From assembly GCA_039105265.1 (NCBI GenBank), contig JAPFFF010000011.1, forward strand, positions 2,480,001 through 2,544,000: a stretch of 64,000 nucleotides of DNA, written 5' to 3'. Positions 38,263-47,042 of this stretch are shown here, in pieces. This DNA comes from Tritrichomonas musculus (Eukaryota > Parabasalia > Tritrichomonadida > Tritrichomonadidae). The translations under genes were made by a program, and so were the position numbers. Numbering within the stretch: the stretch's first letter is position 1; each line of letters begins with the position of its first letter. Under the pieces are notes generated by a model, which ran no database searches, was not told the origin of the DNA, and worked only from the letters and a program-made list of their open reading frames with translations.

Positions 38263-40164
38263 ATGTTATTTTTTGCGCTATTTTTAACTTTCTTAAAGGC
38301 AGAAATTAAATATTCATACTGCGTCAAAAAAGATTCTGGTTATGTAATTTCCGATGACGAACACAGCGATTATATTGTCAAAGGCGCTTTAACCGAAAAT
38401 GTCAAAGATAATGGTTGGTACAAAATCCACATAGTCGGCGTTGATCAAAAAAGCGATGAAGATCTTATGTATTGCGCAGGTTTTGTAGAAGGTTATTTGA
38501 ATCAGGAAGGAATGTTCAATCATTTTCAACTTATCAAAGATATCAAGAAATATAATCGTAACAAAAAAGAATACGCACCAAAAGAAATTTATAATTTCAT
38601 GACCGCCAATCTTAAGTACGTACGTGAGTCAGTTGCTGCTTATTCAGATGATCCTTATTGGGTTGATATGGGTCTTATCCTTAAGCAATTTGATGGTCTC
38701 AAAGATGGTTATCAATATCGTATTAATGAAATTAAAAACGATACTATGAGTATGTCAGAATTTGATCATTGGTTTTTCCAAAGTGCTGGAGATATGTTTG
38801 ATCTTGCAGAAATATATCCTGACCCAAATCCAGCTAAGGAATTTCGTGAGCATTGCTCAGGAATGGTTAAATTAACCGAAAACTATGACGATATTTTCTT
38901 TGCCCACGATGCTTGGTCAGATTTTCGCGAACTTCATGGTGAATTAAAAGATATGTATCTTCCTGTTTCTCGCTTCAATGCTAAAAGAGTTGTACTCTCA
39001 ACGCGTGTAGGTAAGATTTCTTCATACGATGACTTTTATTTAGCTGATAGTGGACTTTATGTCTTAGAAACCACATTAAACAACTATAATGAAGATTTGT
39101 ACAAAGTTGTTGTTCCACAATCTCTCTTTACTTGGATGAGAGCATATTATTCAACATGGGTTGCAAAGAATGGCAGTGATTGGGCTAAAACCTTTATTCG
39201 CCACAATTCGGGAACATATAATAATCAATATGTTATTGTTGACACAAACAAGTTTGTTCGATATGAAAAGCCTACAACAGACCTTTTATGGATTATTGAA
39301 CAATTCCCAGGCCTTTATAGAATGACTGATGTTACAAGCCAGCTTGTCAATGACTTATACTTCCCTTCTGTCAATACACCATGGCATGAAGATCTTTATG
39401 AACTTGCTGGATATCCAGAACTTGTTAAATCAATGGGCATTTATGGATCATACCGTTCTAGTAAAGGACCAAGATATCAGTTAATGGTCAGAGAAGCTCC
39501 TCGAATAAAGACATTCGAAGATTTTCAAAAATTCATGAGATATAACAATTATGCCAGAGATCCATACTCTCAAGGTGATCCAGCTCAACAAATTCTCTCT
39601 AGATATGACCTCCGAGAAGACTCTACCCCATACGGTGCACGTAATAACTTTGGAGGTCTTGATACAAAATGTTTAAGACATACTGAGGCAAAAACAAAGC
39701 TTCAAATGCATGCTTTAGCTTCTCCAGTTCATGGTAATGGAATTCCAGTTTGGAACTTCCAAAATTATGCTGAAAAATATCATGTAGATTTGAAATTCGA
39801 TGGTTTACCCAACGAATGGGATTTCAATTGGACTCAATTTGGTCCAGAAGATTACGATATTTGCAAATTTGTTAAAAGTGACAAGAACTCTAAGGATTCT
39901 AAAAGCTTATGCTTTAAACGTTCTTCATACTGTGGATGGTGCACCTATGACCAAACTTGTTATCCAGGTGAAAAAACAGCACCATTCTTCGACCAAAAAT
40001 GCCCTGACGGATGGGAAGTTGAACAGAAAGAGAAGGCATATGCAATTCCACTTATCGTTTCAGTGTCTGTTATCGTAGTTATCTTTTGCTTAATTGTCTA
40101 TCTTAGTCATTTTTTGAATCTTAGATCAAAAAAGTCAGCTATTCTTCTGACAACAAATGATTAA
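38263..40164 (+). CDS. Phospholipase B-like protein with C-terminal membrane anchor
   Basis: 633 residues from the ATG at 38263. This start gives a clean signal peptide (MLFFALFLTFLKA), whereas the longer frame upstream starts with GTG. Two other ATGs just upstream are out of frame and end at once. The PLBD family is recognised by YCAGFVEGYLN, the nucleophile region EHCSGMVKL (Cys198, the residue exposed by self-cleavage in Ntn-hydrolase PLBDs), FIRHNSGTYNNQYVIVD, DLYFPSVNTPWHEDLYEL and the closing PYGARNNFGGLDTK. A Cys-rich stretch (CFKRSSYCGWCTYDQTC) is followed by a membrane span (about 594-618, IPLIVSVSVIVVIFCLIVYL) and a 15-residue basic tail. Most PLBDs are soluble lysosomal proteins, so the anchor is notable. 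Probably an acid phospholipase or amidase in lysosomes or at the cell surface. Confidence 0.9.
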   Translation: MLFFALFLTFLKAEIKYSYCVKKDSGYVISDDEHSDYIVKGALTENVKDNGWYKIHIVGVDQKSDEDLMYCAGFVEGYLNQEGMFNHFQLIKDIKKYNRNKKEYAPKEIYNFMTANLKYVRESVAAYSDDPYWVDMGLILKQFDGLKDGYQYRINEIKNDTMSMSEFDHWFFQSAGDMFDLAEIYPDPNPAKEFREHCSGMVKLTENYDDIFFAHDAWSDFRELHGELKDMYLPVSRFNAKRVVLSTRVGKISSYDDFYLADSGLYVLETTLNNYNEDLYKVVVPQSLFTWMRAYYSTWVAKNGSDWAKTFIRHNSGTYNNQYVIVDTNKFVRYEKPTTDLLWIIEQFPGLYRMTDVTSQLVNDLYFPSVNTPWHEDLYELAGYPELVKSMGIYGSYRSSKGPRYQLMVREAPRIKTFEDFQKFMRYNNYARDPYSQGDPAQQILSRYDLREDSTPYGARNNFGGLDTKCLRHTEAKTKLQMHALASPVHGNGIPVWNFQNYAEKYHVDLKFDGLPNEWDFNWTQFGPEDYDICKFVKSDKNSKDSKSLCFKRSSYCGWCTYDQTCYPGEKTAPFFDQKCPDGWEVEQKEKAYAIPLIVSVSVIVVIFCLIVYLSHFLNLRSKKSAILLTTND

Positions 40165-40309
40165 AAAAAAGAGCAAAGCCAATTAAGCAATTAAGCTTTT
40201 ATTTTATTAAAATATGGAGTCGTCACTTAGTCTATTTATTAAAGTTTTAATTAATAATCAAATACTTAAATATCAAATATTGATGTTATTATTTGGCTGA
40301 ATATATGTA

Positions 40310-40543
40310 CATTCAAATTCACCGTCCACTTTTTGAAAAGAGCTCATAACATCAACATTTGATAGCCATCTATCCTTTCGGGCTACAATTTTTACCGAGT
40401 CTTGCCGCCACCCGCGGGGTCTCGGGTGCGCTCGACGCCCGCTAGGCGTTATGTAAAATATGTAAAAATGAAAGGACAGATATGCATTCAAAATATTGAG
40501 GTCATTTTGCTTCTTACCAAAAAGTGGACGGTGAATTTGAATG
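40310..40543. mobile_element. Small inverted-repeat element (MITE-like) with a GC-rich core
   Basis: A 234-base unit. The left end starts CATTCAAATTCACCGTCC (40310-40335) and the right end is its perfect 26-base reverse complement (40518-40543). The left end touches a TA at 40308-40309; on the right a TA lies one base off the end. Inside, about 40397-40446 is strongly GC-rich (it contains GCCACCCGCGGGGTCTCGGG) in a window where spacer DNA is very AT-rich. A minus-strand frame reads across the core (TPSGRRAHPRPRGWRQDSVK), but it uses the terminal repeats too and is probably not a gene. Family unknown. Confidence 0.7.
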
Positions 40544-40801
40544 ATACAAAAAATCGGCCTTATTATTTTCAAAGCTGATATAATGTCAGCAAAAAGTTAT
40601 CTTGAAAGCCAGCCAAATTGGTTAGCAAAAAGTTATTTCAAATAATTATTTTTGAGAATGATGAATCCCGAAACTAATGAAAATTATTGAAAAAGCGGGC
40701 TTATAATTTCATTGAATTAATACAAAAGTTAAATATAATTTCAATTAGTTGAAATTTTACCCTCTTTTTAAATAGTAAAATCGAAGTTTTTGAATGATAT
40801 A

Positions 40802-41992
40802 ATGAGTGGATCAAAAAAGAACTCTAATCGCTTACTTCTTAAACCTGGAGAAAAGGTGAATGAATTTACTATTGTTAAACTAATTGGTCAAGGTGGTTAT
40901 GGTGATGTTTACGAAGTAACCAAAGATAATAATCAGCCTCTGCAAAATAGTAATAAAAGTGAAAATAAAAAAGATGAGGAAGATGATAATGAATATGAAG
41001 AGGAAGAAGAGGAAGCATCTTCAAGGCATGAATCAATTACTCAAAAAGACATTCAATCTTGTCTTAATAGTCGAAAAAAGCTTGCAATGAAAGTAGAGAT
41101 GGCATCATGCCCTACACAATCACTCAAACTTGAACAGACAATTCTTCAAACCTTAGAAGGCTCAATATATTTTCCTCAGATTAAAGGTGCTGGATTTAAA
41201 ACTCATTTTAGATACCTTGTTATGGACTTATTCGGCCCTTCGCTCTCAAATACCCGACGTCAAATGAAAGAACGACATTATACTTTAAGTACCACACTTC
41301 GTCTCGGGGTATATATGCTTCAATGTATTGAAGAATTTCATAAGCATGGTTATGTTCATTGCGATATAAAGCCTGGCAATTATCTTCTTCAAACAGATTC
41401 GCCATGCCCGATTGTTTTAATTGACTACGGACTTTCGCGTCAATACATCAATCCAAAAACAAACCAGCCATTTCCAGAAGCTAAAAATGCTGGATTTGTT
41501 GGAACATCAAAATACATGTCATTACAAGTTCATCAAGGCTGTGATACCTGCCCCCGTGATGATATTATATCATTATGTTATTCACTTGTAGAAATGGTTG
41601 GAGGTAAATTACCGTGGCGTCTTACAGGCGAAGAACAAATGAAAAAAATAATTAAAATGAAAAAAACATTGTCTCTTGAAGAAATATTTGGATCCTTACC
41701 TCCTCAAATCCAAACAATATATAAATATGCAATGAAATTGAAATATTTAGATCAACCAGATTATAAACTATTATTCTATTTACTAAACGAAGCAATCGAA
41801 GCTAATAATATAAATGAAAAAGATCCTTATGATTGGGAAAGTTTTGATGAAGCAAAAGCACATGAATTTTCTCCAGCCGTTGATTTACCAAAAGCAAAAT
41901 ATTCAATTCTCTTCCCAAATGGTATTGATAGAAACGTTGAGATACCTGATGATTTGGACGTTCCAGAAGGAAGTTGCTGCTCGATATTTTAG
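40802..41992 (+). CDS. Casein kinase 1-family kinase with acidic insert and C-terminal CaaX
   Basis: 396 residues from the ATG at 40802; the frame also runs upstream to a TTG. Kinase features: glycine loop GQGGYGDV (29-36), lysine K97 in LAMKVE, YLVMDLFGPSLS (the CK1 hinge), catalytic HCDIKPGN (H186-C187-D188, N193), DYG (208-210) instead of DFG, and GTSKYMS as the CK1 signature in place of APE. HRD to HCD and DFG to DYG are tolerated in the CK1/VRK group. Between the loop and the lysine lies an acidic insert of about 50 residues (EYEEEEEEASS). The protein ends EGSCCSIF, where CSIF fits a CaaX prenylation box with an adjacent palmitoylatable cysteine. Confidence 0.9.
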   Translation: MSGSKKNSNRLLLKPGEKVNEFTIVKLIGQGGYGDVYEVTKDNNQPLQNSNKSENKKDEEDDNEYEEEEEEASSRHESITQKDIQSCLNSRKKLAMKVEMASCPTQSLKLEQTILQTLEGSIYFPQIKGAGFKTHFRYLVMDLFGPSLSNTRRQMKERHYTLSTTLRLGVYMLQCIEEFHKHGYVHCDIKPGNYLLQTDSPCPIVLIDYGLSRQYINPKTNQPFPEAKNAGFVGTSKYMSLQVHQGCDTCPRDDIISLCYSLVEMVGGKLPWRLTGEEQMKKIIKMKKTLSLEEIFGSLPPQIQTIYKYAMKLKYLDQPDYKLLFYLLNEAIEANNINEKDPYDWESFDEAKAHEFSPAVDLPKAKYSILFPNGIDRNVEIPDDLDVPEGSCCSIF

Positions 41993-42073
41993 TATTTATA
42001 TTATGTGATTATAAATAAAGTGTAATATTAAAATTTTATTTATATTTGAATACCTTTGTTCAATCAAAGTTTT

Positions 42074-42097
42074 AAAAAAAAAAAAAAAAAAAAAAAA
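42074..42097. repeat. A24 homopolymer
   Basis: Twenty-four A in a row between the CK1 gene and the convergent DHHC-family gene, the longest homopolymer noticed in the window. Confidence 0.7.
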
Positions 42098-42154
42098 GGG
42101 AAACTGTAAATTTTTCAAGCATACAAACAAGTCTTTATTAAAAAAAGCTAATAT

Positions 42155-43318
42155 TTAAGAATATCCTTCAATATAAAGATCTTTGCCAAATGCTGGTGTA
42201 GGACAAATCCAGCAAAATATATTCCCTTCTCCGCAAACTTGCCTCATTTCATACATACAGTCTTTTTTATTATTATTTTTATTGTTTTTATCGGATTCTT
42301 TCATCCTTTGTATCTGTGTTTTCCCTTGGGATAGCTGATTTATTTGATTTGCACAAAATGGGACCAGGATAATTATAAATAAAACTTCTAAAACTATTGA
42401 TATAATATCACATATTTTAAATGCACTCGATTTTTTATTTGATATTCCCTTATTAATAAAGATTGCTGCGATTCGCCATGAAAGCAATGAAACAGAAAGA
42501 ATGCCGCCATATAATGTAAATAAAATGAATTGTTTGTGATTTCTTTTTCCAACCCAATTCGATATCCATCCGCAAATATGATCGGCTCGAATTACAAATC
42601 TTCCTGATGTTTTTGAGAATGAAGCAAATCGTAGTTTTGAATGATTATGATTATCGGTATTTGTATCCTTAACAGTTGAAATATTATTTGTTTCTTTTAT
42701 ATTTTCTTCATCAGTCGCAATTGAATCATCAGTAAAGTTATTGCCTTCATTTAATTGTGAACTTAATTGAGTTTGAGAAAGATTTTGAGTTAAAGAGCTA
42801 TTCTCCTCAGAATCATTATTACTTGGTGTTTGAATCTGATCTAATATATTAGTATCTGTAGAATCCAATAAAGGTGGAAGTGCTGCAATTTCGAATTGCT
42901 CTGAATTAATTGCTAGATATGTTAGCTGTTCTTCCCAGTCATACCAGAATTTCCTTTGTGAAGGTTGAATAGCAGGCCAAAAATAAGGAAGAAATCCAGG
43001 ATCCATACACATTGCAGCAAAATAATTTGTAAGAAAAAGAATCAAAAAAATAGCATTTTCAACTAAAGAAATAATAATTAATTTTTTGTTAAAGTGAGTA
43101 ATTATTACAAAAACAGAAACAGTAAAAATGAAAGCAATTAAACTTATTAATAAAAATGGAGCAAATAAACGTATTTCCCAATGACGACAAAATAATCGGT
43201 TAGTGTCACCAACTTTAGCAAATTGTTTAATACCTATAGAATGCCAATTTGTTGTTGGGAAATTAATACTTTGGTTTTCATCTGGATTTTTATCTGCTTG
43301 TACACGATTCTTTCCCAT
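42155..43318 (-). CDS. DHHC-family membrane protein lacking the zinc-binding cysteines
   Basis: 387 residues from the ATG at 43318; the longer frame upstream begins with GTG. Four hydrophobic segments (about 55-75, 80-100, 260-280, 300-320) surround a cytosolic loop. Just after the second span comes the family's DPG motif (MDPGFLPYF, 106-108). The active-site segment reads RADHICGWISNWVGKRNHKQF, clearly homologous to DHHCPWxxNCVGxxNyxxF, with D246, H247 and Cys249 kept. But the second H is I, and the cysteine/histidine ligands just before it, which bind two zincs in this family, are Ser, Ser and Phe (SKTSGRF). The loop between spans has a long Ser/Asn/Thr insert. It may be an inactive or altered S-acyltransferase. 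Confidence 0.72.
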   Translation of the reverse strand: MGKNRVQADKNPDENQSINFPTTNWHSIGIKQFAKVGDTNRLFCRHWEIRLFAPFLLISLIAFIFTVSVFVIITHFNKKLIIISLVENAIFLILFLTNYFAAMCMDPGFLPYFWPAIQPSQRKFWYDWEEQLTYLAINSEQFEIAALPPLLDSTDTNILDQIQTPSNNDSEENSSLTQNLSQTQLSSQLNEGNNFTDDSIATDEENIKETNNISTVKDTNTDNHNHSKLRFASFSKTSGRFVIRADHICGWISNWVGKRNHKQFILFTLYGGILSVSLLSWRIAAIFINKGISNKKSSAFKICDIISIVLEVLFIIILVPFCANQINQLSQGKTQIQRMKESDKNNKNNNKKDCMYEMRQVCGEGNIFCWICPTPAFGKDLYIEGYS

Positions 43319-44006
43319 TTCCCATTTAAAAAGATCGTTATTAGAACAAAAAAAAGTAACCACATTATATTGGAAGTTTTACAAAGAGTTTCTTGTTGAA
43401 GCTGGCAATCTGTTTGCACATCAAATTTGTTTGAAATTATAAACTTTAAAAGGTCTCAAGTTCCATAGAAGCAAAATGATTCGCATAATAAGAAGATATA
43501 AAAATTTAGAATTGATGTTTTATTTATTAATATTGACCACTTCCTTAATTTTAAATATGTCTAGTATTATGCTTGCTAAATAAAAATCATTATCTGGACC
43601 AATTGAATGCCAATTTTTTTTTTTTTTTTGTATCAACTCAATGTTTGCCAATTATTGCAAGATTGTTTCTAATGTATCAATGAGTGAATGATGAGACTTC
43701 CTTATACTAATTAATCAAAATGATGTTTTGGCGCATCAAATGCATTTTACTATTAAATTTGATTTAATATTCAATTTTGAATATTAATTGAAAATATTGA
43801 TAATATTATCACAGTTTTTTTCAAAGATATATAAAAACAAACTTTTTAAATGTCTAAAAGTTCGCACCGTAGTTTACCAAACCTATATTTTAGTTATTAT
43901 TATTAAATATTATTAAATATTTTTATCATTTTTGTTTTTTATTGAGGAATTATATGTTTAGATTTTTTATAATCAATGAAATTTCATTTATTTATTTGGT
44001 CAAATA
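43319..44006. other. Divergent spacer
   Basis: About 690 bases between two divergent genes. A T16 run lies at 43614-43629. I found no coding frame, RNA or repeat of note. Confidence 0.4.
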
Positions 44007-46478
44007 ATGTTTTGGGTAATCTTTGCAATTTTCGCATTGTGTGAAGAGCCAAATAAAGAAACAGTCGAATATATTGATGAAGGACTTCGTGGAAGAGTTG
44101 AACATATGTTCACTGACGAGCAATTAAAATCTTTTAATAATCAATCCGAAACGCACGCATACCAAGCCGAAATTACAAGACTGATGAACATTCTTGTTGA
44201 TAGTTTATATCAAAACAAAGATATATTTTTAAGAGAAATGATATCCAACGCTAATGATGCACTTGACAAAATACGTTTTTCATCACTACGCGACCCAACT
44301 GTTTTAAACAATGGACCAAAAGACCTCGAAATTTTAATTGATGTTGACGAAGATAATAGAACATTATCAATTACCGATACTGGAATTGGTATGACTAAAA
44401 AGGACCTTATCGAAAAACTTGGAACAATTGCTAAATCAGGAACAAACGATTTTCAGAAGCTTCTTCAAAGTGGCGATTCCAATTTAATTGGACAATTTGG
44501 CGTTGGCTTTTATTCAGCATTTCTTGTTGCAGATAAAGTTACTGTTATTTCAAAAAATAATAGAGATCCAGATCAATGGATTTGGGTTGGTGATGTTAGT
44601 AGCCAATATTCAGTTGCAAAAGATCCCCGTGGAAATACTCTTGGTCGAGGTACACAAATTATTTTACACTTAAAAGAAAATTCATATAATTACCTTGATA
44701 GAGATCGTCTTATTTCAATTGTTCGTCATTATTCAATGTTTGTTGATTTCCCAATCAAAATATGGCATTATCATCAAACATATGTTGAAGAGGATGAAGA
44801 ACCTGAAGAACAAGAGGATATGGATACAAAAGATATTTTTGATGGTGATGATGTTGTAGAAAGCAACTCTGATGATGACTCATCAACAGAATATGTTACT
44901 TTTAACGATGGGCAAAACAGAAAGAAAGGAATTAAGAAGAAGATTTGGCAATGGGAACAAATCAATAATCACAAGCCACTTTGGCTCCAAGATCCAGATC
45001 AAGTTCCAGAAAACGATTATCAAGCATTTTATAAAGCATTCTTTAAAGATGGCTCAGCTCCTCTTTGCCATATACACTTTAAAGCAGAAGGAAGAATTAC
45101 ATTTAACACTCTTTTATTTGTTCCGTCTACTGCTCCACCAGCTGATAAAATCATGGAACGAATTACACGTAATGTCCGTTTATATGTTAGAAGAGTTCTT
45201 GTTCAAGATGAATGGGCAGATGAACTTCTTCCAGATTATCTTCACTTCGTTAAAGGGGTTATTGACAGCCAAGATATGACCCTTAATGTTGATCGTGACC
45301 ATTTATCCAAAGCAAACACATTGAGACTTATAAAGAGACGTGTTACTACAAAGTTAATTAGCTACTTTGAACATCTTTACCAGTTTGAGCCAGGAGTTTA
45401 TTTCCAATTTTACAAAAACTTTGCCGGAAACCTTAAATATGGTGTTATTGAAGATACAAAGAATCGAAGAGCACTTTCAAAACTTCTTATGTTCTTCACA
45501 AGTTACTCTCCCAACGATTTAACAACGCTTGATGATTATGTTTCCCGAATGAAAAAAGGCCAAGAACAAATTTACTATATTGGATCAAGCACAAGAGAAA
45601 CAGCTGCTGTCTCGCCCTATCTTGAAGATTTATACAGCAAAGGATATGAAGTTATATTTGCAATTGAGCCAATTGATTTGTATTGCTTAGATAGACTCGA
45701 AGAATTTGAAGGTTTTACTCTAGAAAATCCTGAGAAAGATAATGAAAAAGACAAAAACAAGAAAGATAAAACAAAAACCAAAATGTCTGTAATGCTTCAG
45801 CAATTAAACATTACTCAGAAAGAATATACAAATATTTCAAGATGGTTCAAGAAGACGATAGGAAGTCGTTTAGATAAAATACAACTTTCAAACAGACTCA
45901 AGTCAACTCCAGCAATTGCTGCCGCACCAAACTGGGGATATACAGCAAGCCACGAAAGATTAATTCGCGCACAGACTGTTTATGACCAACGATTAACTGA
46001 CAGTATATTGCTTAACAAGAAAATTTTAGAATTAAATCCTGAACATCCAACAATTAAAGAAATGTTTAGAAGGATCAAAGAAAATCCAAAAGATGAAAAT
46101 GTTAAGGCAGATGCAGTTTTACTTTTCGATACAGCCTTACTTGCTGGAGGCTTCTCTGTTGACGGCGTTTTGAATTATACAAAGAGAGTATTTAGAATGC
46201 TAGGAAAATCTAGAGGTTTGATTGATAAAGTTAACGAGTTTGAGGAAAAGAATGCTGTTTATTACACAACTATTGATGACGAATTTAAATCTTGGAAAAG
46301 TAAAAAGAAGAGCGATATTGATTCTAAAAAAGAATCAGAACCAAAGTCAAAAGAAAGCTCGACGGCATCTACTGACTCTGATTCTGAAAAGGAAGTTGGA
46401 AAAGATAAAGAAAAAGATATTATTCATGATAATAAGAATAATACTAATCAAGAAAAAGTTGTTCAAGAAGATTTATAA
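44007..46478 (+). CDS. HSP90B1: ER HSP90 (endoplasmin/GRP94)
   Basis: 823 residues. The first residues are a short signal peptide (MFWVIFAIFALCEE). Then comes the HSP90 ATPase domain: YQNKDIFLREMISNANDALD, DTGIGM, the lid region GTIAKSGTNDF, and GQFGVGFYSAF. An acidic linker (EEDEEPEEQEDMDTKDIFDG) leads to the middle domain (WKQIN-like segment WEQINNHKPLW, DEWADELLPDYLHFVKGVID). The dimerisation domain follows. The last 60 residues are Lys/Ser/Glu low complexity ending VVQEDL, not KDEL. The signal peptide and pre-N region mark it as the ER isoform rather than cytosolic HSP90. All ATPase motifs are present, so it should be an active chaperone. Confidence 0.95.
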   Translation: MFWVIFAIFALCEEPNKETVEYIDEGLRGRVEHMFTDEQLKSFNNQSETHAYQAEITRLMNILVDSLYQNKDIFLREMISNANDALDKIRFSSLRDPTVLNNGPKDLEILIDVDEDNRTLSITDTGIGMTKKDLIEKLGTIAKSGTNDFQKLLQSGDSNLIGQFGVGFYSAFLVADKVTVISKNNRDPDQWIWVGDVSSQYSVAKDPRGNTLGRGTQIILHLKENSYNYLDRDRLISIVRHYSMFVDFPIKIWHYHQTYVEEDEEPEEQEDMDTKDIFDGDDVVESNSDDDSSTEYVTFNDGQNRKKGIKKKIWQWEQINNHKPLWLQDPDQVPENDYQAFYKAFFKDGSAPLCHIHFKAEGRITFNTLLFVPSTAPPADKIMERITRNVRLYVRRVLVQDEWADELLPDYLHFVKGVIDSQDMTLNVDRDHLSKANTLRLIKRRVTTKLISYFEHLYQFEPGVYFQFYKNFAGNLKYGVIEDTKNRRALSKLLMFFTSYSPNDLTTLDDYVSRMKKGQEQIYYIGSSTRETAAVSPYLEDLYSKGYEVIFAIEPIDLYCLDRLEEFEGFTLENPEKDNEKDKNKKDKTKTKMSVMLQQLNITQKEYTNISRWFKKTIGSRLDKIQLSNRLKSTPAIAAAPNWGYTASHERLIRAQTVYDQRLTDSILLNKKILELNPEHPTIKEMFRRIKENPKDENVKADAVLLFDTALLAGGFSVDGVLNYTKRVFRMLGKSRGLIDKVNEFEEKNAVYYTTIDDEFKSWKSKKKSDIDSKKESEPKSKESSTASTDSDSEKEVGKDKEKDIIHDNKNNTNQEKVVQEDL

Positions 46479-47042
46479 TTTTATGATATTATATAAAAAT
46501 CACCAGATATCTATATTTTTTTTTTAGTTTGTTGGTTTTTCAATTCCATCTTTCAGATTTGTGAAATTTCATATAAGTCTTTTGATTATGGTAAACCAAA
46601 AAATATGATAAGATTTCATTTTTTATTTCTTTTAATCATTAATAATGATTATGTCTTTTTTCAAGGAAATGATGATTTGATCTTTTTCAAATAAAAACTT
46701 TTTGAAAGAATTCACGCAGCAATTGATTATTAAATCTCAGAATTTTTTATAAAATTGATATGCATTGAAAATATTTTTAAGTTTAATCTATGAATTAAAT
46801 AAATTATATTAAATTTATTATAGTTATTAATTAACAATGTCATAAATAAAATGACTAATATTATATTTATATATTTTAAAGAGAAAAATGTTAATATAAA
46901 CGTGAATAAAAATTTCTGATCAGATTTTTTAATTTCTTAAAAAGTTTTCGATTTGTGTAATCAAAAAATTTATCAAAAAAATTCAATTTATTTGGTCGAG
47001 ACAGTAAATTAAGTATACAAAAATTTTTGAAATTTGTTTCAA
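46479..47042. other. Gene-free spacer
   Basis: 564 AT-rich bases between two plus-strand genes. Nothing in it supports a gene or structured RNA. Confidence 0.4.

Noticed and set aside
40397-40446. GC-rich segment considered as an rRNA or tRNA piece
   Set aside because: I could not fold a cloverleaf or recognise an rRNA helix, and it lies inside perfect inverted repeats.
40273-40572. Minus-strand frame across the GC-rich inverted-repeat element
   Set aside because: It consists of both terminal repeats plus the GC core and lacks any domain; it is more likely a by-product of composition.
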